A DNA stretch of 64,000 nt from Pseudomonas monteilii NBRC 103158 = DSM 14164 (GCF_000730605.1 NZ_BBIS01000050.1:1-64000); one strand, 5' to 3'. Shown: positions 24,450-33,123, counted from the first letter of the stretch. Made by a program: numbers and translations. The notes: a model not told the origin generated them from the sequence alone.

Positions 24450-24770
24450 TCAGTTGCGCCGGCCCAGCAGCAGGCCCACCACCAGGCCAAGGCCTGCGGA
24501 AATGGCCACGGTCTGCCATGGGTGGCCACCAATGTAGTCCTGGGTGGCGTCCACCACCGGTTGCGCCTTGCTGCGCATATTGCTGGCCGCCTGGCGGGCC
24601 TGGCGCAGCTTCAGGTTGACCTGCGCGCGTAACGTTTCGGCTTCTTCGCCCACCAGGGCGGCGCTGTCGTTTAGCAGCTTTTCCGATTCTTCGATCAGCG
24701 ATTGCAGTTCGCTGAATACCTGGTCCTTGATCTGATCGCTGTCTGCCAGTGCGGCGTTTTTCCGGGCCAT
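24450..24770 (-). CDS. DUF883/ElaB-YqjD family membrane-anchored protein
   Basis: A 106-aa protein: a charged amphipathic helix (residues 10-75) followed by a single C-terminal membrane segment (TVAISAGLGLVVGLLLGRRN) with a Gly-rich end. This is the ElaB/YqjD layout; in E. coli these proteins anchor in the inner membrane and associate with ribosomes in stationary phase. GAGGAAGAG precedes ATG 24770, and the longer frame upstream has no family features. It converges on miaE. Confidence 0.87.
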   Translation of the reverse strand: MARKNAALADSDQIKDQVFSELQSLIEESEKLLNDSAALVGEEAETLRAQVNLKLRQARQAASNMRSKAQPVVDATQDYIGGHPWQTVAISAGLGLVVGLLLGRRN

Positions 24771-24899
24771 GAACTCTTCCTCGTCGATGGGGTGGTTTGA
24801 ACAATGGATGCCGCCGCGTCGGGAAAGTTGCGCCGGCTTACCGATGTTGCGTTGCCTGGGTGTAAGATAGCGGCCATTTTCAAACCTGCAGGTACCTTC

Positions 24900-25163
24900 A
24901 TGAGTTTCAATCTGGCCAACAAGAGCTTCGAGGAACGGGCGCAGATCGAGGCAGAGAAGGCGCGGTTGTTCGAGCTGTGGCAAAACAACCTGGGCAAGGC
25001 CAAGGGCGAAGCGGCCCGGCTGATTGCCGAAAAACCGCGTCGCAAGGGCAAGTGGGCCGAATGGGTACGCGCCGAGCTGGAAGGCATGACGCCCCCCGAA
25101 TACGCCAGCATGGTGCGCAGCGAAGTCAACAAGCTGATGGCCGCCGCCAGCGCCAGCCGCTGA
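24900..25163 (+). CDS. Small protein with a WxxWV-EL-PPxY-MVR block
   Basis: An 87-aa basic, helical cytoplasmic protein of unknown function. Its C-terminal half (residues 52-79) contains Trp-x2-Trp-Val-x2-Glu-Leu, Pro-Pro-x-Tyr and Met-Val-Arg-x-Glu. The same 28-residue block aligns without gaps to the protein at 60732 in this window, with 13 identical residues. The N-terminal half is Lys/Glu-rich and probably coiled. The ATG at 24900 matches the start of conserved-looking sequence; upstream frame codons include a Gly/Pro-rich non-family stretch. It is divergent from the DUF883 gene, with about 130 bp between starts. Confidence 0.7.
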   Translation: MSFNLANKSFEERAQIEAEKARLFELWQNNLGKAKGEAARLIAEKPRRKGKWAEWVRAELEGMTPPEYASMVRSEVNKLMAAASASR

Positions 25164-25180
25164 ACACACTCTCCCGGTGC

Positions 25181-25663
25181 TTACCAGTAGGTGCCCTTGG
25201 GCAGGTCCAGCTTGCCCTCGTCGGTAAAGCGCACAGTCCCCAGCGGCCCACCGGCCAGCTTGCCGCGCAGCTTATAGGGCAGGCCCTGTAGCGAGTCCAC
25301 CTTGCCCAGCCCATAGGCCTGGCGCAGGAAGGAAAATGCCGTGATGCTAACCGGCACCACGATCACTGCCTCGTCATAACGGCCAATGTGCCCCTGCTGG
25401 TCGCTGACCCCGGCGGCCAGCGGCTGGCCGTTCACTTCCAGGTTGAGGGCAATGCCGTTGTAGTCGATGGGGGATTCGTTGGGGTTTTGCACCCGCATTT
25501 TCACGGCCATGCGCAGTTCCAGTTCCTGGCCGGGCAACGGTTCGATGCCGATCACACTGATGTTGATCGGGTCACGTGGCTGGAACAGTGCACAAGCGTT
25601 CAGGCCATAGGCCATCAGTAGCACGAGCATTAACCGGGTAAAGCGGTACAGGCGGGCAGTCAT
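25181..25663 (-). CDS. LEA type 2 (WHy-domain) lipoprotein
   Basis: A 160-aa lipoprotein with lipobox Leu-Asn-Ala-Cys (Cys24). The mature part is a WHy/LEA14 beta-sandwich: INISVIGIEPLPGQELELRM, then RVQNPNESPIDYNGIALNL and a second conserved strand region. These domains occur in desiccation-response proteins and in many proteobacterial lipoproteins of unknown role. It probably sits at the periplasmic face of a membrane. No obvious operon partner; it converges on the small gene at 24900. Confidence 0.8.
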   Translation of the reverse strand: MTARLYRFTRLMLVLLMAYGLNACALFQPRDPINISVIGIEPLPGQELELRMAVKMRVQNPNESPIDYNGIALNLEVNGQPLAAGVSDQQGHIGRYDEAVIVVPVSITAFSFLRQAYGLGKVDSLQGLPYKLRGKLAGGPLGTVRFTDEGKLDLPKGTYW

Positions 25664-25743
25664 GAGGGCGACCTTGCCAGAGTGAGCGAAGTGTCAGTGT
25701 GGCAAATGCAAGTGGGCGTTGAAAGTGCCCCACAGGATGAAAG

Positions 25744-25762
25744 ATACTGTTTCTCATTAACG
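25744..25762 (+). promoter_or_regulatory. Fur box upstream of iutY
   Basis: This 19-bp site matches the Fur consensus at 14 of 19 positions, with intact GATA at the left and TCATTA at the right. It lies 36-54 bp before the iutY start, where Fur would block the promoter in iron-replete cells. Confidence 0.6.
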
Positions 25763-25797
25763 CCCGATAACTCCTCCTACTGGCTGTTCCCAAACCC

Positions 25798-26922
25798 ATG
25801 CTGACGTCACCCGTGTCGGGGCTGCTGGCGAGTTTCCAGGAGCACTACGACGACCTGCTGCAGTTTCTGACCCGGCGCATGAGCGACCGCCAGCGCGCCG
25901 CCGATGTGGCTCAGGAAACCTACCTGAAGCTGGTCAAGATCGATGAGCAGGCGCTGCCAGTGCTGCATGCGCGCAGGTTCATCTTCCGCGTGGCCGGCAA
26001 CCTGGCGATCGATGCCTTGCGCCGCGAACAGCGCCTGGCGGCCAGCCATGACGACTGTGACGGGGCAGGGGAACTGGCCTGCCCGGCGCCAGCACCCGAG
26101 GCGATGTTGTTGGCCCGGGAGCGCTTGCAAATCCTTGACGATGCGCTGCTGAAACTGCCCGACAATGCCCGCCAGGCGTTGTTGCTGAACCGCGTCGAAG
26201 GCCTGACCCAGGCGCAGATTGCACAGCGGCTGGGGGTCTCCGAGAGCATGGTGGCCAAGTACATCGGCCAAGCCCTGCGCCATTGCCGCGACTGGCTCAA
26301 ACAGGCGGGTGTGGCGGCCTCCGTGGTGTTGCTGGTCGCCGCTACGGCTGCTTGGCAACAGGCGCCGATGCTGTTGGCGGATTACCACACCGCAGTGGGC
26401 GAGCGGCAGGTGATCACCCTGGCAGATGGCACCCGGGTGACATTGAACAGCGCCAGTGCGCTGAGCGTGGTGTTCAACGAGCACGAACGCCGAGTGGTGC
26501 TGGATGCCGGTGAGGCCTTGTTCGAGACCGCTGATGACGCGCGGCCGTTTGTGGTCGAGACGGCGGGTGCGCGTGTGCAGGGTGGTGCAGCCACGTTTAG
26601 CGTGCGCCGCGATGGCCGTGTGGTGCTGGCGCGTGGTGAGGCCAAGGTTGGCGAACGTCCATTGGGGGTAGCGGCCGATGCCGGAACGCAGATGGCCTGG
26701 CAGCGCGGCAAGCTGATCTTCAACGGCAAGCCGCTGGGGCAGGTGCTGGCGGAACTTGAACGTTACCGGCATGGACGGATTGTGCTGTCGGACAGCAAGC
26801 TGGCAGCCATGGAGGTGAGCGGGGTGTTTGACCTTGACGAGCCTGAGGCGCTGTTGCGCACGCTGGAGCAGCGGTATGGCCTGAAGGTGACCTACCTGCC
26901 GTGGTTGGCCGTGGTTCACTGA
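25798..26922 (+). CDS. iutY: Hybrid ECF sigma/anti-sigma factor IutY
   Basis: A 374-aa single protein joining two usually separate partners. Residues 1-165 are a FecI-type ECF sigma factor: region 2 (DDLLQFLTRRMSDRQRAADV, DALRREQ) and region 4 (LTQAQIAQRLGVSESMVAKY). A membrane span follows at about 172-190. Residues 195-374 are a FecR-like periplasmic domain (DGTRVTLNSASAL, then the secretin-like KLIFNGKPLGQVLAELERY). This is the architecture described for P. putida IutY, where aerobactin binding to IutA triggers proteolysis and frees the sigma part to transcribe iutA. A Fur box precedes it and iutA follows. Confidence 0.92.
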   Translation: MLTSPVSGLLASFQEHYDDLLQFLTRRMSDRQRAADVAQETYLKLVKIDEQALPVLHARRFIFRVAGNLAIDALRREQRLAASHDDCDGAGELACPAPAPEAMLLARERLQILDDALLKLPDNARQALLLNRVEGLTQAQIAQRLGVSESMVAKYIGQALRHCRDWLKQAGVAASVVLLVAATAAWQQAPMLLADYHTAVGERQVITLADGTRVTLNSASALSVVFNEHERRVVLDAGEALFETADDARPFVVETAGARVQGGAATFSVRRDGRVVLARGEAKVGERPLGVAADAGTQMAWQRGKLIFNGKPLGQVLAELERYRHGRIVLSDSKLAAMEVSGVFDLDEPEALLRTLEQRYGLKVTYLPWLAVVH

Positions 26923-27040
26923 TCCGGTACAGAAATAAAAATATTTTCCATTTGCCACTGCAAGTTCCTGCAAGCCAGATCGTCGTAGTGGGACTGATCA
27001 GCAACCCATTCTCATTTACGACTTGTCAGGAAGCTCATTC

Positions 27041-29476
27041 GTGCCTCTGATGCTCAAGCCCCTGCACCGCCGTCGCGGTTCACTTCACCATGCCCTGATG
27101 TCCTGCAGCGCCCTGGCCATGCTGGCCGGCCCGCTGTCGGCATGGGCGTCTACCGCTGCCGACCAGGCCCAGGTCCAGGCCCGTCAGGTTCAGCTCGACC
27201 TGCCAGCCCAGCCGCTGGACCAGGCCCTGACTGCCTTCGCCGACCAGGCCGGCCTGCACCTGCTGTACACCACGGGCGATGTTGCAGGCCTGGCCAGCCC
27301 TGCGTTGCACGGCAGCTACAACGTCGAGCAGGCCCTGCAGCAGTTGCTGGCCGGCAGCGGTATGGGCTGGCAGTTCAGCGATGCCCGCACTGTCACCCTG
27401 CGCAAGGCCGAGGCTGCGCCGCAGGCGGTCAACCTCAAGCCGATCGAAGTCAGCGTGGCCTCGCGTACCAGCACTGCAATCAGCGAAATCCCCGGCACGG
27501 TCTGGGTGGTCGACCAGCAGCAATTGCGCGAACAGATCGACAGCGGCGTTAGCCTGAAGGAAGCCATCGGCAAGCTGGTACCCGGCCTCGACCTGGCGCC
27601 GGAAGGGCGCACCAACTACGGCCAGAACATGCGCGGACGCAACGTGCTGGTGATGATCGACGGGGTCAGCCAGAACAGCTCGCGCGGCCTGTCGCGCCAG
27701 TTCGACAGCATTTCGCCGTTCAACGTCGAGCGTGTCGAAGTATTGTCGGGCGCCAGCGCCATCTACGGCGGCGGTGCCACCGGCGGCATCATCAACATCG
27801 TCACCAAGAAGGGCGAGCCCGGCCCGGCGCGCTTTGAAACGCAGCTGGGTGCCAGCAGCGGTTTCAACAACAGCGATGACCTGGCCACTCGCTTCGCCCA
27901 GTCGATTAGCGGCGGCAACGAGCGGGTCAATGCCCGCCTGGGTATCTCCGGTGAGCAGAACGAAGCCTTCTACGACGGTGCTGGCGACCAGATTTTCATC
28001 GACAACACCCAGACCGACCTGCAGTACAACCGCACCCTCGATGTGCTCGGTACCTTGGGCCTGCAATTGAACGACCAGCAGAGCCTCGACCTGCTGGCCC
28101 AGTACTACGACTCGGGCAACCACGGCAGCACGGGTATCTACTTCCCCAACCTCAACTACAACGCACCGTCCGACCTGGAAGATGCCGAACTGCGCAGCGG
28201 CTACTCGTCCGGCCTGGAGCCGCGTACCCGGCGCCTGCTGCTCAACGCCAACTACCACCACACCGATGTGCTCGGCCAGGACTTCTACCTGCAGGCCTCG
28301 TACCGCAAGGAAGACGACAACTTCTACCCGTTCCCGTACTACAACCGCGCCACGCCCACCGGGTCGCGCGGGGTGTACTTCGCCGCCTCGCAGCAAAATT
28401 TCGAGGTCACCAGCCTCAAAGGGCTGTTCGCCAAGCAGTGGGACACGTTGAAACTGACCTACGGCATCGACCTGGACCGTGAGCGTTTCAACGCCGAGCA
28501 GACCACGTTCAATGCCCTGACTTCGTCCGAGTCGGGCGGCCTGGAACTGGAAAAGGACAGCAAGGCCCCGCGCTATCCCAGCTACCGTGTCGATGGTGTG
28601 TCGGTGTACGCCCAGCTCGACTGGCATGCCACCGACAACCTGACCCTCTCCGGTGGCGCCCGCCGCCAGCAGATGGACGTGGACGTCAGCGACTTCAAGG
28701 GCGTACCGGGCGGCAGCAACGATTACCAGGTCAACCTGTTCAACGTCGGTGCCATTTACGACTTCAAGAACGGCCATCAGGTGTGGACCAACTACGGCGA
28801 AGGCTTCGACCTGCCGGACCCGGCCAAGTACTACGGCAAGCCAGGCCTGAGTGTGGCCGACAACCCGCTGGCCGGCATCAAGAGCCGCCAGGTGGAACTG
28901 GGCTGGCGCTATGCCGATTTGGACTGGGATGCTCAGGCGGCGCTGTACTACATCTGGTCGGACAAGATCATCAACGTCGATTCGCAAACGCTGACCATCA
29001 ACGTGGAAGAGCAGAAGAGCCGCGACTTCGGCTTTGAAGGTGCGCTGACCCGGCATTTCCAGACCGGCTGGGAGGCAGGCGGTACCTTGCACCTGACCCG
29101 CTCCGAGGAAGAGGCTGCCGACGGTGGCTGGATCAAGCGTGATGCCCGTTATGCCTCGTTGTCCAAGGCCACTGCATTTGTCGGCTGGAAGGGCGATGGC
29201 CGCAGTGCGCGGCTGCAGGCCAACCATGCCTTCAGCCTGAAGGACGACGCCGACCACGAGATCGACGGCTACACCACCTTTGACCTGCTGGGCAGCCAGG
29301 ACACCGGCTTCGGCACCTTCAGTGCCGGCATCCAGAACCTGCTGGACAAGCAGTACAGCACGGTCTGGGGGCAGCGTGCGACGTTGTTCTATTCGCCGAC
29401 CTACGGGCCGGCGTATCTGTATGACTACCAGGGGCGCGGGCGTACCTACACCTTGACCTGGAGCATGGCTTACTGA
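27041..29476 (+). CDS. iutA: TonB-dependent aerobactin receptor with signalling domain
   Basis: An 811-aa outer-membrane receptor. Signal peptide to about residue 37; an STN signalling domain (about 45-120, LPAQPLDQALTAFADQAGLHL) that contacts IutY; a TonB-box-like LKPIEVSVA stretch; a plug domain (VLSGASAIYGGGATGGIINI); and a 22-strand barrel ending in aromatic YTLTWSMAY. It imports ferric aerobactin, a siderophore made by other bacteria, and signals its presence. I chose GTG 27041 because AGGAAG lies upstream; the ATG at 27050 and a TTG at 27023 are alternatives. No aerobactin biosynthesis genes are near, consistent with siderophore piracy. Confidence 0.88.
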   Translation: MPLMLKPLHRRRGSLHHALMSCSALAMLAGPLSAWASTAADQAQVQARQVQLDLPAQPLDQALTAFADQAGLHLLYTTGDVAGLASPALHGSYNVEQALQQLLAGSGMGWQFSDARTVTLRKAEAAPQAVNLKPIEVSVASRTSTAISEIPGTVWVVDQQQLREQIDSGVSLKEAIGKLVPGLDLAPEGRTNYGQNMRGRNVLVMIDGVSQNSSRGLSRQFDSISPFNVERVEVLSGASAIYGGGATGGIINIVTKKGEPGPARFETQLGASSGFNNSDDLATRFAQSISGGNERVNARLGISGEQNEAFYDGAGDQIFIDNTQTDLQYNRTLDVLGTLGLQLNDQQSLDLLAQYYDSGNHGSTGIYFPNLNYNAPSDLEDAELRSGYSSGLEPRTRRLLLNANYHHTDVLGQDFYLQASYRKEDDNFYPFPYYNRATPTGSRGVYFAASQQNFEVTSLKGLFAKQWDTLKLTYGIDLDRERFNAEQTTFNALTSSESGGLELEKDSKAPRYPSYRVDGVSVYAQLDWHATDNLTLSGGARRQQMDVDVSDFKGVPGGSNDYQVNLFNVGAIYDFKNGHQVWTNYGEGFDLPDPAKYYGKPGLSVADNPLAGIKSRQVELGWRYADLDWDAQAALYYIWSDKIINVDSQTLTINVEEQKSRDFGFEGALTRHFQTGWEAGGTLHLTRSEEEAADGGWIKRDARYASLSKATAFVGWKGDGRSARLQANHAFSLKDDADHEIDGYTTFDLLGSQDTGFGTFSAGIQNLLDKQYSTVWGQRATLFYSPTYGPAYLYDYQGRGRTYTLTWSMAY

Positions 29477-29484
29477 TGGTTTTC

Positions 29485-29534
29485 GCCTGAACTGGCCTCT
29501 TCGCGGGCAAGCTCGCGAAGAGGCCAGTTCAGGC
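29485..29534. repeat. Long perfect inverted repeat (REP-like, bidirectional terminator)
   Basis: Two perfect 21-bp arms flank an 8-base loop (first arm begins GCCTGAACTGGCCTCTTCGC). It lies between convergent iutA and the LysR gene, and the right arm includes the last bases of the LysR coding sequence. The inner TCGCGGGCAAGCTCGCGA core resembles a common P. putida REP. It probably ends transcription from both sides. Confidence 0.8.
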
Positions 29535-30419
29535 AAACGCTGCCAGCAAATCCTGCGCAAACGCCTGCTGTGCCTCGCCAACCCCCTGTGCCCGGTGCCT
29601 GGCCAAAGTAAACGGCACCACAAAATCCAGCCCCGGGTCCAGCGCCCACAACGCCCCCCCGGCCTCCCACTCCTGCGCACAATGGCGCGGCAGATAGCCA
29701 ATATGCCGCCCCGACAAAATGAACGTCAGTACACTCTCGATCTGCTCTGCCACCGCCATGCTGCGCCGGCTCTGGAATGGCTCACCGCCTTTGAGAAACC
29801 GGTACGGGTGGCGCACCTGGTCGGTCTCCAGCAACCGCTCAAGCGCAACTTCCGCCTCGCCGAACAGCTCATGGCCTTTGCCGCAGTACAAGCGTTGCCG
29901 CTCCTCGAACAGCGGCTGGTAGTCAAAGGCCGCCTGGTTGCCAGAGAAGTAGCTGATGGCATAGTCCAGCCGCTGCTCCAGCAACAGCCGTTCCAGCTCC
30001 GCTGGTGGCGCACTGATCAGTTCCAGTTGTACCGCTTCTTCACGCGTGCGAAATGCCGAAATGGCTGCCGCCAGCTTCAGGCTCACCGCCTTGTCCTGAT
30101 TCTCCGCCATGCCGATGCGCACGGTCCCCAGCAACCGCCCGGCAACCCCATTGGCTTGCTGGCGAAACTGCTCGATGTTCAGCAGCAGCCCGCGTGCCGC
30201 CTCCAGCAGCAACGCGCCTTTCTCCGTCAGGTGAAAGCCGCCTTTGCCCCGGCTGCACAGGCGATAACCCAGGCGGGCTTCCAGCTGTGCCATGCGCTGG
30301 CTGATGGTGGGCTGGCTCAGGCCCAGCACGCCTTGTGCGGCGCTGAAGCCGCCGGCCTCGACTACAGTGACGAACAGCCGCAGCAGGTGCAGGTCGGGGT
30401 CGTGCACTTGTCCGAGCAT
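29529..30419 (-). CDS. LysR-family transcriptional regulator
   Basis: A 296-aa protein with a winged helix-turn-helix at residues about 9-67 (GGFSAAQGVLGLSQPTISQR) and a LysR effector domain after residue 95. The frame runs far upstream, but ATG 30419 follows AAGGAG at seven bases and gives the family length. It is divergent from the polyamine-binding protein/agmatinase pair, with 102 bp between starts, the classical layout for a LysR controlling its neighbour. The effector may be a polyamine or guanidino compound; this is inference. Confidence 0.87.
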   Translation of the reverse strand: MLGQVHDPDLHLLRLFVTVVEAGGFSAAQGVLGLSQPTISQRMAQLEARLGYRLCSRGKGGFHLTEKGALLLEAARGLLLNIEQFRQQANGVAGRLLGTVRIGMAENQDKAVSLKLAAAISAFRTREEAVQLELISAPPAELERLLLEQRLDYAISYFSGNQAAFDYQPLFEERQRLYCGKGHELFGEAEVALERLLETDQVRHPYRFLKGGEPFQSRRSMAVAEQIESVLTFILSGRHIGYLPRHCAQEWEAGGALWALDPGLDFVVPFTLARHRAQGVGEAQQAFAQDLLAAFA

Positions 30420-30521
30420 TACATTGCTCCTTTTGAATGTCAGCTTTACAAACTTGCCATTCCTGCAATGTAACCCGGCTGGCATGCTCGCGGCATCCAC
30501 CCATTTGCCGAGGTGTCCGCC

Positions 30522-31601
30522 ATGCGTCGATCGTTGTGCCTGTTGTCCCTGGTTCTGGCCTTGCCGCTGCAAGCCGAAGAAAAGGTCGTCAATCTCTACA
30601 GCTGGGCCGACTACGTTGCCCCGCAAACCCTCGAGCGTTTCGAGCAGGAAACCGGCTACAAGGTGCGCTACGACACCTTCGACACCACCGAAGTACTGGA
30701 AACCAAGCTGCTGACCGGTGGCAGTGGCTACGACGTGGTGGTGCCATCGTCGACCGTACTGGCACGGGCGCTGAAAGCCAACGCCCTGCAACCGCTCGAC
30801 CCTCAGGCCATGCCCGGCTACAGCAACCTCGACAAGGACCTGCTGGCCAAGCTCGCCGAGGCCGACCCCGGGAACCGCCATGCTGTGCCGTACACCTGGG
30901 GCACCTTGGGCCTGGGTGTGAACGTGGAAGCGGTGCGCCAGCGCCTGGGTGATGTGCCGCTGGACAGCCTCGACCTGCTGTTCAAGCCCGAATACGCCAG
31001 CCGCCTGAAGGATTGCGGCATTGCCATGCCCGATTCACCGCAGGAGGTGATTGGCGTGGCCCTCAACTACCTGGGCAAGGACCCGTACAGCCAGAACAAG
31101 GATGATCTGGCGGCTGCGCAGCGCCTGCTGAGCCAACTGCAACCCTCGATCAGCTACGTCGCCAATGGCCGGCAGATCAGCGACCTGGCCAATGGCAGCG
31201 TGTGCCTGGCGCTGACCTACAACGGCGATGCGGCGATGGCCGCCGACCAGGCGCGTCGTGCCGGCAAGCCGTTCGAGCTGATCTACCGTATCCCCCGCGA
31301 GGGCACGCTGGTGTGGCAGGACAACCTGGTCATCCCTAAGGACGCCCCGCACCCCGAGGCAGCTCGGGCCTTCATCGCCTTCATGCTCAAGCCAGAGTCG
31401 GTGGCTGCGCTGACCAACACGCTGTTCTTTGCCAACGCCAACCAGGCGGCCACGCCGCTGCTGGACGAAGCAGTGCGCAACGACCCCGACATCTACCCGC
31501 CGGCTGAAGTGCGCCAGCGCCTGTTCGCCGACCGCAGCATGGCCCTGGCCGACCTGCGCCAGCGTAACCGCCTGTGGACGGCCTTCCGCACCCGGCAATA
31601 A
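30522..31601 (+). CDS. Periplasmic polyamine-binding protein (PotF/SpuD family)
   Basis: A 359-aa periplasmic solute-binding protein. The signal peptide (MRRSLCLLSLVLALPLQA) precedes the family opening VVNLYSWADYVAP and later NALQPLD, with WGTLGLGVN and NPEAARAFIAFMLKP-like blocks. Homologues deliver putrescine or spermidine to an ABC importer. No permease or ATPase gene is adjacent, so it must use a transporter encoded elsewhere. I chose ATG 30522 because GAGGTG lies at the right distance; a GTG nine bases upstream is possible. The agmatinase-family gene starts 25 bp later. Confidence 0.85.
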   Translation: MRRSLCLLSLVLALPLQAEEKVVNLYSWADYVAPQTLERFEQETGYKVRYDTFDTTEVLETKLLTGGSGYDVVVPSSTVLARALKANALQPLDPQAMPGYSNLDKDLLAKLAEADPGNRHAVPYTWGTLGLGVNVEAVRQRLGDVPLDSLDLLFKPEYASRLKDCGIAMPDSPQEVIGVALNYLGKDPYSQNKDDLAAAQRLLSQLQPSISYVANGRQISDLANGSVCLALTYNGDAAMAADQARRAGKPFELIYRIPREGTLVWQDNLVIPKDAPHPEAARAFIAFMLKPESVAALTNTLFFANANQAATPLLDEAVRNDPDIYPPAEVRQRLFADRSMALADLRQRNRLWTAFRTRQ

Positions 31602-31626
31602 CCCATAACAACCCAGGAGCCCGACC

Positions 31627-32592
31627 GTGGACCAAGCCGCAAGCAACGACCAGGCGATGACCCGCGACAGCCTGTACGGCACTGCCGCAGAAAGTACCTA
31701 CGCCGGCATTACCAGTTTCTCCCGCCGCCGCTACAGCCGCGACCTGCGTGGTGTGGATGTGGTGGTCAGCGGTGTGCCGTTCGATACCGCCACCAGCAAC
31801 CGCCCTGGCGCACGCTTTGGCCCGCGAGCGATCCGCGCCGCCTCGGTGCAGCAGGCCTGGGCCCGGCACTGGCCGTGGGCGTTCGACCCGTTCGACCACC
31901 TGGCAGTGATCGACTACGGCGACTGCGCCTTCGACAGCGGCACGCCACAGTCGGTGCCGGACAGCATCGAGGCCCATGCCGAGCATATCCTGCAGGCGGG
32001 TTGCGCCATGCTCACCTTGGGCGGCGACCACTTCATCAGCTACCCGCTGCTCAAGGCTCACGCTCGCCGGCATGGCCCGCTGGCGCTGATTCACTTCGAT
32101 GCCCACAGCGATACCTGGCCGGACGAAGAGGGCAAGCGAATCGACCATGGCACCATGTTCTGGCATGCGGCCCGTGAAGGCCTGGTCGACCCGGGCAGCT
32201 CGGTGCAGATCGGCCTGCGCACCACCAACGACGACAGCCAGGGCTTTGCCATCCTGGATGCCCGGCAGGTACACCGCCAGGGCACCGAGGCGATCATTGC
32301 GGCGATTCGTCAGCGGGTGGGCGACCGGCCGGTGTACCTGACGTTCGATATCGACTGCCTCGACCCGGCTTATGCGCCTGGCACGGGTACGCCGGTGTGT
32401 GGCGGGCTGAGCACGGTGCAGGCGCTGGAGATTCTGGGCGGGCTGCGCGGCATCAACCTGGTGGGCATGGACCTGGTGGAAGTGGCGCCGGCCTATGACC
32501 ATGCCGACATCACCGCATTGGCCGGGGCGACGTTGGCGATGGAGATGCTGTGCTTGTATGCGGCGCGGCACAAGGTAGACAAAGCCCAGTAA
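31627..32592 (+). CDS. speB: Agmatinase/ureohydrolase family enzyme
   Basis: A 321-aa binuclear manganese hydrolase. All metal motifs are intact: GGDH (132-135), DAHSD (158-162) and DIDCLDP (241-247). Agmatinase splits agmatine into putrescine and urea in the cytoplasm. Pseudomonas carries several paralogues, including guanidinobutyrase and guanidinopropionase, and the substrate cannot be decided from motifs; the linked polyamine-binding protein favours agmatine or a similar compound. It starts with GTG 31627, eight bases after AGGAG. A terminator and a REP-like repeat follow. Confidence 0.8.
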   Translation: MDQAASNDQAMTRDSLYGTAAESTYAGITSFSRRRYSRDLRGVDVVVSGVPFDTATSNRPGARFGPRAIRAASVQQAWARHWPWAFDPFDHLAVIDYGDCAFDSGTPQSVPDSIEAHAEHILQAGCAMLTLGGDHFISYPLLKAHARRHGPLALIHFDAHSDTWPDEEGKRIDHGTMFWHAAREGLVDPGSSVQIGLRTTNDDSQGFAILDARQVHRQGTEAIIAAIRQRVGDRPVYLTFDIDCLDPAYAPGTGTPVCGGLSTVQALEILGGLRGINLVGMDLVEVAPAYDHADITALAGATLAMEMLCLYAARHKVDKAQ

Positions 32593-32597
32593 TCGGG

Positions 32598-32616
32598 GGC
32601 CGCTTTGCGGCCTTTT
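32598..32616 (+). terminator. Rho-independent terminator after the agmatinase gene
   Basis: GGCCGC, TTT, GCGGCC then TTTT forms a 6-bp GC stem with a T run, six bases after the stop codon. Confidence 0.7.
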
Positions 32617-32647
32617 CGCGACACAAGCGGCCTTGTGTCGCGAAAGG
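32611..32647. repeat. REP-like inverted repeat
   Basis: CCTTTTCGCGACACAAG and CTTGTGTCGCGAAAGG form a nearly perfect stem (one unpaired T) around CGGC. It overlaps the terminator tail. The core TCGCGACACAAG is a frequent P. putida extragenic motif. Confidence 0.65.
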
Positions 32648-32783
32648 GCTGCATGGCAGCCCCAAGGTCCATACTGAAACATCAGGAATCAACTCCACCC
32701 GCATTCACACTTTTGCCGCGAACCCTTCGCGCCTTACGCTATCAAAACCCCCAGGCGCGGCATTTTCGTACAGGAGGTGAAGC

Positions 32784-33101
32784 ATGAACCCGTCATTGCC
32801 CATCCTGGCGCTTGGCCTGGCCTTGTGCCTGCCCGCGCACGCTGCTCCGCAGCCACCGTTGCAGCTCGCTGCCGGCAACAACAACCCCTACAACAGCCCG
32901 ATCCAGCGCGCCAACCCCAACAGCCGCCAAGGCAGCATGCCTGCCACGCCGCCCGTGCGCGGCCCATCCACCGACCCGTACCAACGCACGCCCAGCCTGG
33001 ACAACCGGGGCATTGGCAATGGCGACAACCTGCGCCGCCAGCAGCAAACCCCGAATCTGGAACCCACCCGGCCACCGCGCGACAGCACGCGTGCGCCATA
33101 A
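32784..33101 (+). CDS. Small exported Asn/Pro/Gln-rich protein
   Basis: A 105-aa protein with a clean signal peptide (LPILALGLALCLPAHA, cut near residue 20). The mature 85 residues are low in hydrophobics and rich in Asn, Pro, Gln and Arg (NNNPYNSPIQRANPNSRQ), so it is probably disordered in the periplasm. AGGAGGTG precedes the ATG, one of the strongest ribosome sites in the window. It is 22 bp before the aldose dehydrogenase gene and likely co-transcribed with it. Function unknown; cysteine is absent from the mature part. Confidence 0.7.
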   Translation: MNPSLPILALGLALCLPAHAAPQPPLQLAAGNNNPYNSPIQRANPNSRQGSMPATPPVRGPSTDPYQRTPSLDNRGIGNGDNLRRQQQTPNLEPTRPPRDSTRAP

Positions 33102-33123
33102 GCCCATACGAAAGGAATCCTGC

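Noticed and set aside
26923..27040. Possible FecI-type promoter and second Fur site before iutA
   Set aside because: A CGTCGTA element near 26980 is suggestive, but I could not find a convincing -35 element at the right spacing, and the Fur-like match is weak.
27080..29701. An 873-codon open frame antisense to iutA
   Set aside because: It mirrors a GC-rich gene with strong third-position bias; the plus strand has a complete receptor with all domains, while the antisense product shows no family features.
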